A stretch of 7,865 nt of DNA from Brachyspira pilosicoli (lineage in GTDB: Bacteria > Spirochaetota > Brachyspiria > Brachyspirales > Brachyspiraceae): the NCBI RefSeq assembly GCF_019402445.1, contig NZ_SRZM01000202.1, positions 1-7,865 of the forward strand. Direction: 5' to 3'. Each line of letters opens with the position of its first letter. The first letter of the stretch is position 1. Below, in pieces: positions 1 through 6,530 of this stretch. The notes beneath the pieces were generated by a model. The model was not told where the DNA came from and searched no databases. It was given only the letters and a program-made list of their open reading frames with translations. Position numbers and translations under genes: made by a program.

Positions 1-60
1 GGTATAAAAGAACCAAAAGAACTGCATTTTATATTAATACATAATCTATCTCAAACATAA
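1..60 (+). CDS. Possible 3' end of a plus-strand gene entering from the left (partial)
   Basis: Reading frame 1 is open from the first base of the window to a TAA at 58-60. It would encode 19 residues (starts GIKEPKELHF, ends NLSQT). The codons (GAA CCA AAA GAA CTG CAT) look more like coding sequence than the A/T-only gaps elsewhere in the window. A gene ending here would converge on deoB, and an imperfect hairpin with a T run follows immediately, as expected between convergent genes. However, 60 bases can be open by chance: frame 3 is also open for 41 bases, and a minus-strand ATG at 24-26 opens a frame off the left edge but has no ribosome binding site. No family can be named. Confidence 0.3.
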   Translation, partial: GIKEPKELHFILIHNLSQT

Positions 61-92
61 AATATAATTAGTTAATTCTAATATTATTTTTT
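59..92. terminator. Weak hairpin downstream of deoB, possibly bidirectional
   Basis: ATTAG (67-71) pairs with CTAAT (78-82) around a 6-nt loop. After a 2x2 internal loop, 59-64 pairs with 85-90, using A/T pairs only. On the plus strand the hairpin ends in six T's (87-92). On the minus strand it lies 38 nt after the deoB stop but is followed only by TATATTTTATG, a poor T tract. It would suit a convergent gene end, but an A/T-only stem in such DNA can arise by chance. Confidence 0.25.
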
Positions 93-119
93 ATAATTAA
101 TTCATATAAATACATTTTA

Positions 120-1280
120 TTATATAAAAGCACCTTCAAGTTTTGTTTGTCCAAGCAAATACTTTTCTATTGTAGCGGCTATAGAAACAAATGATTCTTT
201 TACGCCTATATTAATATTTTTATTTAATTTCTTTCCAAAAGCAAGTATTGGTATATATTCCCTCGTGTGGTCGCTTCCTTTGTAGGTAGGGTCGCATCCA
301 TGGTCGGCTGTTATTATAAGCAAGTCATCATCATTCAAATTGTCAATCATCTCTGGTATATATTTATCCAATTCTTCTAAAGCCTTTTTGTAGCCTATAT
401 AATCTCTTCTATGACCATAAAGCATATCAAAATCAACTAAATTAGTAAATATAAGACCATTATCAACTTCTTTAATAGCCTTAATAGTTTTTTCTATACC
501 ATCAAGATTATTTTTGTTAGTTAATCTATTTTCAGTAATACCAACGCCAGCGAATATATCGCTAGTTTTACCTATACCGATAACAGGCAAATTATTATTT
601 TTGAGCCTATCAAGCATAGTTTCACCGCTTGGAGGTACAGAATAGTCATGACGTCTTTCCGTTCTCTTATAATTACCCTTAGTGCCAATATAAGGACGAG
701 CTATAACCCTTGCAACAGGTGAATATTTATTACATATCTCTAAAGACTTTTCACATATTCTATAAAGCTCATCTACAGGTATGATTTCCTCATGGGCTGC
801 TATTTGAAGCACAGAGTCTGCAGAAGTATACACTATTAAAGAGCCGTTTTTTAACTGTTCATCAGCATAATCATCTATAACTTCAGTTCCAGAATAAGGC
901 TTATTGCATACAACAGCCCTTCCAGACATTTTTTCTATTTCTTTTATAGTAACATCAGGAAAACCATTAGGATAAGTGTTAAAAGGCTTTGTAGAAACTA
1001 AACCAGCTATCTCCCAGTGTCCAGTAGTTGTGTCTTTTGCCTTAGAAGTCTCCATTGCCTTACCGTAATAGCCTTCTGCATTATCTACCTTTGCTACCCC
1101 TTCTATATCTATAATATTTCCAAGACCAATTTTCTCTAAATTAGGTAAACTTATTCCTCCAGATGCCTTAGCCAAATTAGCTAAAGTATTTACTCCCTCA
1201 TCACCAAAATCTTTAGCATCAGGTAAAGCTCCAACACCGCAGCTATCTACAACTATTAAAACTGCTTTTTTCTTATTCAT
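120..1280 (-). CDS. deoB: Phosphopentomutase DeoB
   Basis: This cytosolic enzyme interconverts ribose 1-phosphate and ribose 5-phosphate, and the deoxyribose equivalents, in nucleoside catabolism and salvage. The 386 residues match the usual family length and cover the whole alkaline-phosphatase-superfamily fold. The metal ligands expected from the Bacillus cereus enzyme are all present, shifted by one: Asp12 (VDSCGVGALPDA), Asp285 and His290 (LVDFDMLYGHRRD), Asp326-His327 (TADHG) and His338 (SDHTREYIP). Thr84 in KDTTTGHWE matches the phosphorylated active-site threonine. The start ATG is preceded by AGGAGA with a 10-nt spacer (complement of 1291-1296). The gene lies 87 nt after the lipoprotein gene on the same strand, and I see no strong terminator in that gap, so read-through is possible. 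No clear promoter could be picked out of the A/T-only gap. There are no other nucleoside-catabolism genes (deoA, deoC, deoD) in the window. Confidence 0.97.
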   Translation of the reverse strand: MNKKKAVLIVVDSCGVGALPDAKDFGDEGVNTLANLAKASGGISLPNLEKIGLGNIIDIEGVAKVDNAEGYYGKAMETSKAKDTTTGHWEIAGLVSTKPFNTYPNGFPDVTIKEIEKMSGRAVVCNKPYSGTEVIDDYADEQLKNGSLIVYTSADSVLQIAAHEEIIPVDELYRICEKSLEICNKYSPVARVIARPYIGTKGNYKRTERRHDYSVPPSGETMLDRLKNNNLPVIGIGKTSDIFAGVGITENRLTNKNNLDGIEKTIKAIKEVDNGLIFTNLVDFDMLYGHRRDYIGYKKALEELDKYIPEMIDNLNDDDLLIITADHGCDPTYKGSDHTREYIPILAFGKKLNKNINIGVKESFVSIAATIEKYLLGQTKLEGAFI

Positions 1281-1367
1281 ATTAAAAAAATCTCCTAATT
1301 GATAAATATTCTTATACTATATTTAACAGTTTTTAATATAAAAAATAAAATAATATAATAAAAATAA

Positions 1368-1898
1368 TTATCTTAATACGCCAAAGTTAATAGGTCTATT
1401 AAACTCTACTTCATCAGGATTTGGTATAGGATATTCTGTTATATCTTTACCTTCGCGAAGAAAACCATATAGATTTAAATTGTTTTTGTTCCAAGTATTT
1501 AATCTATTATAATATGCTCTAGTATAATCTGAAGTCATTGATATATTATTTCCATCTAAAATAAAACTTACATACATATTAACTTTTTTATTAGGTATCT
1601 CTGAAGTAGTTTTTATATTGTGTACAACTTTTTTTAAAGGTGTTACTTCATAATAGTAGGCATTAGTCTCGCTTTCTGCATAATCAAACTTACCTACACC
1701 GCGTTTTTTTCCAAATAAACTATATTCCACATCGCCATTATCTAAAAAAGTATATAAATATCCATTTGGAGCAACAACTCTCTTACCTTTTACCTTTTTT
1801 ATCCATATATTATTATAATTTCTATTAGCTGTTTTCATATTTGAAGCACAAGATAATGTAAAAAATAATAATAAAAAAATACCAAATAATTTTTGCAT
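1368..1898 (-). CDS. Putative lipoprotein of unknown function
   Basis: The 176-residue protein begins with a classic lipoprotein signal: Met-Gln-Lys, a hydrophobic stretch (about residues 4-15), then the lipobox TLSC with Cys17 as the predicted lipidated residue after signal peptidase II cleavage. The mature part is polar and rich in Asn, Lys and Tyr. It has alternating strand-like segments at about 46-70, 79-92 and 105-125, including FLDNGDVEYSLFGKKRGVG. That pattern resembles small all-beta, lipocalin-like lipoproteins, but this is only an impression and I do not recognise a family. There is no cysteine after Cys17 and no catalytic motif. The residue after the cysteine is Ala, so the export destination cannot be read. 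The ATG at 1898 has AGGA 8 nt upstream (complement of 1907-1910). The gene is divergent from the M16 protease and upstream of deoB on the same strand. It is probably anchored in a membrane facing the periplasm or the cell surface. Confidence 0.85.
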   Translation of the reverse strand: MQKLFGIFLLLFFTLSCASNMKTANRNYNNIWIKKVKGKRVVAPNGYLYTFLDNGDVEYSLFGKKRGVGKFDYAESETNAYYYEVTPLKKVVHNIKTTSEIPNKKVNMYVSFILDGNNISMTSDYTRAYYNRLNTWNKNNLNLYGFLREGKDITEYPIPNPDEVEFNRPINFGVLR

Positions 1899-1960
1899 TC
1901 CAATTTTCCTAAAATATTTTCTAATAGTATCGACTAATATTTAAATTATCATTAAAACAT

Positions 1961-1989
1961 TTGCAAATACTTATGTTATACATTATAAT
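1961..1989 (+). promoter_or_regulatory. Sigma-70-type promoter of the M16 protease gene
   Basis: A -35 box TTGCAA (1961-1966; four of six consensus bases) and a perfect -10 box TATAAT (1984-1989) are separated by exactly 17 nt. Transcription would start near 1996, giving a leader of about 23 nt that contains the ribosome binding site AGGAA (2006-2010), 8 nt before the ATG at 2019. The -35 box lies inside a perfect 10-bp palindrome, ATTTGCAAAT (1959-1968). TTGCAA reads the same on the other strand, but I found no good -10 box at the right distance for the divergent lipoprotein gene. Confidence 0.7.
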
Positions 1990-2018
1990 CTAATTTCAAT
2001 AAACTAGGAAATAAACAA

Positions 2019-3281
2019 ATGGTAAAAAGATTAACCTTAAATAATGGCATAAGAATAATTTTAGAATATATGCCGATTTTAGAAACAGTTTCAGTTGGAT
2101 TTTTCTTTATTACAGGCAGTGCAAATGAAACTGAAAAAGAAAATGGATATTCACATTTTATAGAACATATGCTATTTAAAGGCACTAATGATATGACTTC
2201 TAAAGAGATAGTGAGATATATAGAAGGGGTAGGAGGCGTATTTAATGCCTATACTTCAAGACATTTCACTTCTTTTTATATAAATATAATATCAAAATAT
2301 TTTGACAGAGCAATAGATACATTATCTAATATAGCATTAAACTCAGCATTTAGAGAAGAAGATATAAAAAAAGAGAAAAAGGTTATTATAGAAGAGTTAA
2401 AAATGACATCAGACTCTCCAGAAGAAATAATGACTAATCAATTTTTTGCAAAAGCCTACAAGGGTACGTCCATGCAGTTTCCTATAGGCGGAAATATTAA
2501 AAATATAAAAAATATCAGCAGAGATAAAATATTAAATTATTTTAAAAATCATTTTAACTCAAATAATTTGATAGTATCAATAGCAGGTAATTTTAATGTA
2601 AAATCTGCAATAGATAAATTATCTTCTTTAGAACTAAAAGAAAATATATTAAAAGCAGATGAAGAATTGCCTTTCTTTTATAAATCAGTCTCAAAAGAAA
2701 AATCTGACTTAAATCAAGTATATTTTGCATTAATAACACCGTCATATAATGCAAGCGACAAAAGAAAATATACTATGAACATTGTAAACGATATATTTGG
2801 AGGAAGTTCATATTCAAGATTATTTCAGTCTATAAGAGAAAATAAAGCATTATGCTATAGTATATACAGCAATAATTCTGCATTTCTAAACGGAGGAACT
2901 TTTGATATATTTGGTTCAACTAGTTTAGATAAATATGAAGAAACATTGATAAGCATATATAATGAAATAGAAAGATTATTAGATGAGAGAATAACTAAAG
3001 AGGAGCTTGAAGAGGCAAAAGAGAGCTATAAAAGTTCTATGTCTTTTAGCAAATTTAGTGCGAGCTTTGCTATGAATAAAAATGCAAGAAATGAGCTTTA
3101 TTTTTCTAAATATGTATCCTATAAAGATTTGTATAACACAATAGATAAAATCAACATAAACGATATAAATAAAGCAATAGAAGATATATTTCAAGACAAA
3201 AAGTTTTTTCTCACAGCAGTAGGTCCAAAAGGAACAAAGAAAATTACAGATAAAGTAAGCAAGAAATTAAAACTTAATTGA
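2019..3281 (+). CDS. M16 family zinc metalloprotease (processing-peptidase/YmxG type)
   Basis: This is a zinc endopeptidase of the pitrilysin/mitochondrial-processing-peptidase group, 420 residues, the usual length for single-chain bacterial M16B proteins. The N-terminal half holds the inverted zinc motif HFIEH: His46 and His50 as ligands and Glu49 as the catalytic base. The third ligand is probably Glu126 in VIIEELKM, 76 residues after His50 as in the family. The C-terminal half has the expected FGGSSYSRLFQSIRENKALCY segment in two parts, with Arg273 and Tyr280 matching the R/Y pair that helps bind substrate. It is therefore predicted to be an active enzyme rather than an inactive partner subunit. 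No signal peptide is visible, so it probably acts in the cytosol. The start is fixed by AGGAA 8 nt upstream and by a strong promoter. The gene stands alone: the lipoprotein gene is divergent and the ABC permease gene convergent. In many bacteria a homologue sits next to pnp, which is not seen here. The natural substrate is unknown. Confidence 0.93.
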   Translation: MVKRLTLNNGIRIILEYMPILETVSVGFFFITGSANETEKENGYSHFIEHMLFKGTNDMTSKEIVRYIEGVGGVFNAYTSRHFTSFYINIISKYFDRAIDTLSNIALNSAFREEDIKKEKKVIIEELKMTSDSPEEIMTNQFFAKAYKGTSMQFPIGGNIKNIKNISRDKILNYFKNHFNSNNLIVSIAGNFNVKSAIDKLSSLELKENILKADEELPFFYKSVSKEKSDLNQVYFALITPSYNASDKRKYTMNIVNDIFGGSSYSRLFQSIRENKALCYSIYSNNSAFLNGGTFDIFGSTSLDKYEETLISIYNEIERLLDERITKEELEEAKESYKSSMSFSKFSASFAMNKNARNELYFSKYVSYKDLYNTIDKININDINKAIEDIFQDKKFFLTAVGPKGTKKITDKVSKKLKLN

Positions 3282-3299
3282 TTAATTTTTAATTTTTTT
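3264..3299 (+). terminator. A/T-only intrinsic terminator overlapping the end of the M16 protease gene
   Basis: AAATTAAAA (3264-3272) is a perfect 9-bp inverted repeat of TTTTAATTT (3287-3295). Inside it, after one C-T mismatch, TTAA (3274-3277) pairs with TTAA (3282-3285), leaving a 4-nt loop TTGA (3278-3281) that contains the stop codon TGA. The 3' arm runs straight into a seven-T tract (3293-3299). The T run is on the plus-strand side only, so it fits the protease gene. The lack of any G-C pair makes the stem weak by E. coli standards. Confidence 0.5.
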
Positions 3300-3357
3300 A
3301 TTTGTTATGGTTTTTCCAACTGATAAGCGTATATGTAGAATAGTTCTAAAAGTTCTT

Positions 3358-3390
3358 AAAAAGCTGATAATACATTCATAAAAATTATCA
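3358..3390 (-). terminator. Weak candidate terminator for the coaBC-ABC transporter cluster
   Basis: On the minus strand TGATAAT (complement of 3384-3390) and ATTATCA (complement of 3365-3371) form a 7-bp stem with a 12-nt loop. GC and then five T's (complement of 3358-3362) follow. It lies 52 nt after the permease stop codon, in the 161-bp convergent gap. The stem has one G-C pair and the T tract is short, so this is suggestive only. The rest of the gap (3282-3442) shows no RNA gene or supported reading frame. Confidence 0.28.
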
Positions 3391-3442
3391 AAATATAGAG
3401 GTTTAGATATATGCTAAAACTTAAAATACTTATGAAGATTTT

Positions 3443-5764
3443 TTACTCTTCTCTGTCTTTTAAGCCCTCAACCATATCAAGCTTATTAACATAATGCATA
3501 CTCATCAAAGATACCAAGAATATTACAACAACAAGTAATACTATTGCTAATAAATAACTGTAATTATAAATATGCGGTACAAATGAAAATAACTTGCTTG
3601 AAAATGGTTTCTTAACCAAATAAAGTATACCATATCCTGCTAATATTCCAGTTGGTATTGCTATTATCACTTGAGTAATAGTTTCTTTTAATGAAGCAAG
3701 CATTATTTCTTTAGTGGTGTAGCCCATAACTTTAAGAAGCGTAAACTCATATCTTCTTGTAGCCAAAGTAATAACACCAACACCATAAAGCGATGTAGCA
3801 CCAAGCAAGAATGCTATAAATATAAGTATTTGTACAAGTAAATATATTGTAGCTATTTGATTTTTATATGCCTGATATTCATCATTTCTAAAGCTGTAGT
3901 ATGATACTTCGCTACTGTCGTCTAATATAGTTTTTATATCATCTTGACTAACATCGTCTTTAGAAGTTAAAAATACTGAGTTATAAATATTTTGTACTTC
4001 AAAAGTATCTTCTGCAAAATCTTTATCCATATAAATATAAAACATACCCTGCTGTTCAACAAGTTTACTAACTTTAACTCTTCTTGATATGCTGTTTCCA
4101 ATAGTATATAGTTCTATACCTATATAGTCATTTTCTTTTACTTTTAATTTATCTGCCAAATATTTTGGAATCATTACAGAATCTTCTCTACTATCATTAT
4201 ATGGTATGTCAAGAGAAGAAAAGCCGTCTTTATATATTAGAGTGGGTAAATAAATACTTTCGCTATCATCATCAAAAGCAGGATATAGCCTTGATTGGTA
4301 GATGGCAGCCTTGTCATAATATTTTATGCTGTCATTAGTGAGTATATCAGTGTTATCTTCCCATTTTGTTGGAGTGATGCTAACAGAAGCATCGTATAAA
4401 GCAAATTTTTCATATAGAGTATATAAGAAATAATCAAAAGAGTTATTAAACCCTTGGGCAAATATAGTCATACTAATTGCAGCAAACATTCCCCAAAGTG
4501 ATGCTAAATATCTTGTTTTACTTCTTGAAGCATTTTTTATAGCATATCTGCTGTTAAATGATAGTTTATTCCATATACTGAATTTCTCTATTAATGTTTT
4601 ACCAGAACTTTTTGGAGGCTCTCCACGCATAGACTGAGCAGGGTTTAATTTTAATATAGAAATAGCTGCAAGCAAATTTGAGAATATACATACAAACAAT
4701 ATTATTAAAGTTGATATTATCCATAAATCCCAATATATATGATAATTATAATTAGGCATATCAAATATAGCCCCAAGCGATTTAAATATAGGCGGCAAAA
4801 GAAGTCTGCTTGCAATAAAAGCTAACAATATTCCAAAAAATGATACCAAAAAAGAATATTTGATATACATAAACATAATAGAAAAATCTGTAAGACCAAT
4901 AGCTTTCATTATACCAATTTGTTTTCTTTCAACAGCAACATTTCTTCTTTGTATAATATATAAAAGAAGTATAGCCATAAGTAAAAGTATAGATGGCGAA
5001 ATATATGAGAAAGAATCTATTTGAAGCAATGTTTGTTCATAGTTTATGTAATTTACAGATTGACTTCTATCTGTGAAGAAGAATATTTTTTGTTTTAATT
5101 TTATTCTAATAAGCTGTTCTATATTATCTCTATTTACATTCTCTTTGTACTTTATATATATAGAATTGTATGGCACATAATTAAAGTTATCATCATTCAT
5201 TTCTATAACAGCAAAATCTTTAGCCTCGGAAGCTGTAGAAGCTCCGTCTTTAAATAAAAACACATAATTAGGGTAGGATACTAAAGCGGCTATTGTAAAA
5301 GAATTAGTTTTATCATTATATATAACCTCAACCTCATCTCCCAAAGATAATGAATTGGCATCTGCAAAGTTTTTATTAATTGCTATTTCATTAGTCTCTA
5401 AATTATCTTTTCCGTCATATATATAAGGTTTATTTATTATATTTTCATTATCCTTTGAAGCATATATAATAGCATCAATATCATCTATTTTGCCCTGAAA
5501 TCTATGTTTAGCTTCCACCATATCAATACCATTAATCTCTTCAATAGTTTTAATATCATCTTCGCTAAACATTCCAAATAATACTAAATCATCTAAATTA
5601 TTTTTATCAAAATACTCTTCAGCAGTAAGTTTAAAATCTCTATATACTGTCTTTACTGCCACAAAAAAAAGCACCGCTAAAGTTACTATAAAAATAGCGG
5701 ACATAAATATCGCAAGCTGTTTGCTGATTTTTCTAAATAAAAGTTTTGTTTTTATATTAACCAT
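3443..5764 (-). CDS. ABC transporter permease with two FtsX/MacB modules
   Basis: This 773-residue inner-membrane protein is the permease partner of the ATPase encoded just upstream. About eight membrane helices are visible: residues 18-38, 253-272, 303-325, 346-370, 417-437, 638-668, 695-717 and 735-758. They form two tandem copies of the MacB/FtsX plan, each with one helix, a large extracytoplasmic domain (about 39-250 and 438-637) and three helices. Each copy carries the family's cytoplasmic coupling stretch: KQIGIMKAIGLTDFSIMFMY near 281-300 and RRYEFTLLKVMGYTTKEIM near 670-688. Each ends in a conserved tail (KLNPAQSMRGE at 372-382; KLDMVEGLKD at 761-770). One chain therefore probably supplies both halves of the transporter, as in YbbP, rather than a homodimer as in MacB. 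The start is 27 nt after the ATPase stop, with only a weak GGA site 6 nt before the ATG, so translation may depend on coupling. Substrate is unknown; candidates by family include lipoproteins, lipids, peptides and antibiotics. Confidence 0.9.
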   Translation of the reverse strand: MVNIKTKLLFRKISKQLAIFMSAIFIVTLAVLFFVAVKTVYRDFKLTAEEYFDKNNLDDLVLFGMFSEDDIKTIEEINGIDMVEAKHRFQGKIDDIDAIIYASKDNENIINKPYIYDGKDNLETNEIAINKNFADANSLSLGDEVEVIYNDKTNSFTIAALVSYPNYVFLFKDGASTASEAKDFAVIEMNDDNFNYVPYNSIYIKYKENVNRDNIEQLIRIKLKQKIFFFTDRSQSVNYINYEQTLLQIDSFSYISPSILLLMAILLLYIIQRRNVAVERKQIGIMKAIGLTDFSIMFMYIKYSFLVSFFGILLAFIASRLLLPPIFKSLGAIFDMPNYNYHIYWDLWIISTLIILFVCIFSNLLAAISILKLNPAQSMRGEPPKSSGKTLIEKFSIWNKLSFNSRYAIKNASRSKTRYLASLWGMFAAISMTIFAQGFNNSFDYFLYTLYEKFALYDASVSITPTKWEDNTDILTNDSIKYYDKAAIYQSRLYPAFDDDSESIYLPTLIYKDGFSSLDIPYNDSREDSVMIPKYLADKLKVKENDYIGIELYTIGNSISRRVKVSKLVEQQGMFYIYMDKDFAEDTFEVQNIYNSVFLTSKDDVSQDDIKTILDDSSEVSYYSFRNDEYQAYKNQIATIYLLVQILIFIAFLLGATSLYGVGVITLATRRYEFTLLKVMGYTTKEIMLASLKETITQVIIAIPTGILAGYGILYLVKKPFSSKLFSFVPHIYNYSYLLAIVLLVVVIFLVSLMSMHYVNKLDMVEGLKDREE

Positions 5765-5791
5765 TATTTTTCCATTAATAAAATTATTTTA

Positions 5792-6499
5792 TTACCATTC
5801 TATATCTTCAGGATTTAAAGGATTTTCTACATCATATTTTTCTATCACTTCCCCACTTAAAACCTTAACAACCGTATCAGCCATTTTAGCAATCTCTTTA
5901 CTATGAGTAATTAATACTATACTAGTACCAAAATCCTTATTTAAGTTTCTTAATATCCTAAGAGCCATAATACCAGTTTTATTATCCAAAGCACCAGTAG
6001 GCTCATCGCATAATACAACTTTTGGCTTTTTCGCTATAGCACGAGCAATACTTACCCTCTGTTGTTCTCCTCCTGATAATTCTGTAGGATAATGTTTCAT
6101 TCTATGTTCAAGTCCCAAAAGTTTTAAAGCATTTTCAGCGTTATCTCTAGTGAGGCCTGTTATTTCTGTAGAAAACTCAACATTTTCTAAAGCAGTTAAA
6201 TTTGGAAGAAGGTTATAGCTTTGAAATACAAATCCAATATTTTCCCTTCTAAACTTAGCTAATTGTTTATTGCTATAATGAGTAATATCTTCTCCCAAAA
6301 ATAATACTCTTCCTCCAGTAGGCTTATCTAATGCCCCAAGTATGTTTAAAAGTGTACTTTTACCAGAACCGCTTGGTCCAAGTATAGCAGTCAGTTTTCC
6401 TTCTTCTATAGTAAGATTAATGGATTTTAATGCCTCTGTGGCACCTCCTCCATGACCATATATCTTACTAATGTTGTTTATTTCATAAAGATAACTCAT
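5792..6499 (-). CDS. ABC transporter ATP-binding protein (MacB/LolD/YbbA type)
   Basis: The 235-residue cytosolic ATPase has every nucleotide-binding motif intact. These are an A-loop tyrosine (Tyr14), Walker A GPSGSGKST (41-49), Q-loop Gln93 in VFQSYNLLPNLTALENV, signature LSGGEQQRVSIARA (141-154), Walker B VVLCDEPTGALD (161-172, catalytic Glu166) and the H-loop His199 in THS. The YNLLPNLTALENVE and CDEPTGALD forms are typical of the group that pairs with FtsX-like permeases to move substrates outward or drive mechanical work in the periplasm. The ATG at 6499 has AGGAA 6 nt upstream (complement of 6506-6510). An ATG 4 nt further upstream is out of frame. The gene lies 31 nt after coaBC and 27 nt before the permease gene, all on the same strand, so the three probably form an operon. 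A two-protein complex with the permease is expected. The ATPase sequence alone does not separate LolD, MacB and YbbA relatives. Confidence 0.95.
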   Translation of the reverse strand: MSYLYEINNISKIYGHGGGATEALKSINLTIEEGKLTAILGPSGSGKSTLLNILGALDKPTGGRVLFLGEDITHYSNKQLAKFRRENIGFVFQSYNLLPNLTALENVEFSTEITGLTRDNAENALKLLGLEHRMKHYPTELSGGEQQRVSIARAIAKKPKVVLCDEPTGALDNKTGIMALRILRNLNKDFGTSIVLITHSKEIAKMADTVVKVLSGEVIEKYDVENPLNPEDIEW

Positions 6500-6530
6500 T
6501 CATTGTTCCTATTTTTTTATTTATATTTAA

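Noticed and set aside
1281..1367. Possible deoB promoter (TATAGT or TATAAG on the minus strand) in the gap after the lipoprotein gene.
   Set aside because: No convincing -35 box accompanies either word. Both a separate promoter and read-through from the lipoprotein gene remain possible.
2979..3194. A 71-codon minus-strand open frame opposite the M16 protease gene.
   Set aside because: It lies wholly within the conserved protease gene on the other strand and shows no recognisable domain.
3320..3370. Two copies of CTGATAA (3320-3326 and 3364-3370) in the convergent gap.
   Set aside because: Seven bases repeated once at a 44-bp distance is not significant in AT-rich DNA, and the flanks do not match.
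3307..3381. A 24-codon open frame (ATG at 3307, TAA at 3379-3381) in the convergent gap, with more mixed base use than its surroundings.
   Set aside because: There is no ribosome binding site upstream of the ATG, only a T-rich stretch, and the product is too short to judge. Nothing supports translation, although a decayed gene remnant cannot be excluded.
3402..3418. Inverted repeat TTTAG / CTAAA with a 7-nt loop near the end of the permease gene.
   Set aside because: It is only 5 bp long, has one G-C pair and no T tract on either strand. It is expected by chance at this base composition.
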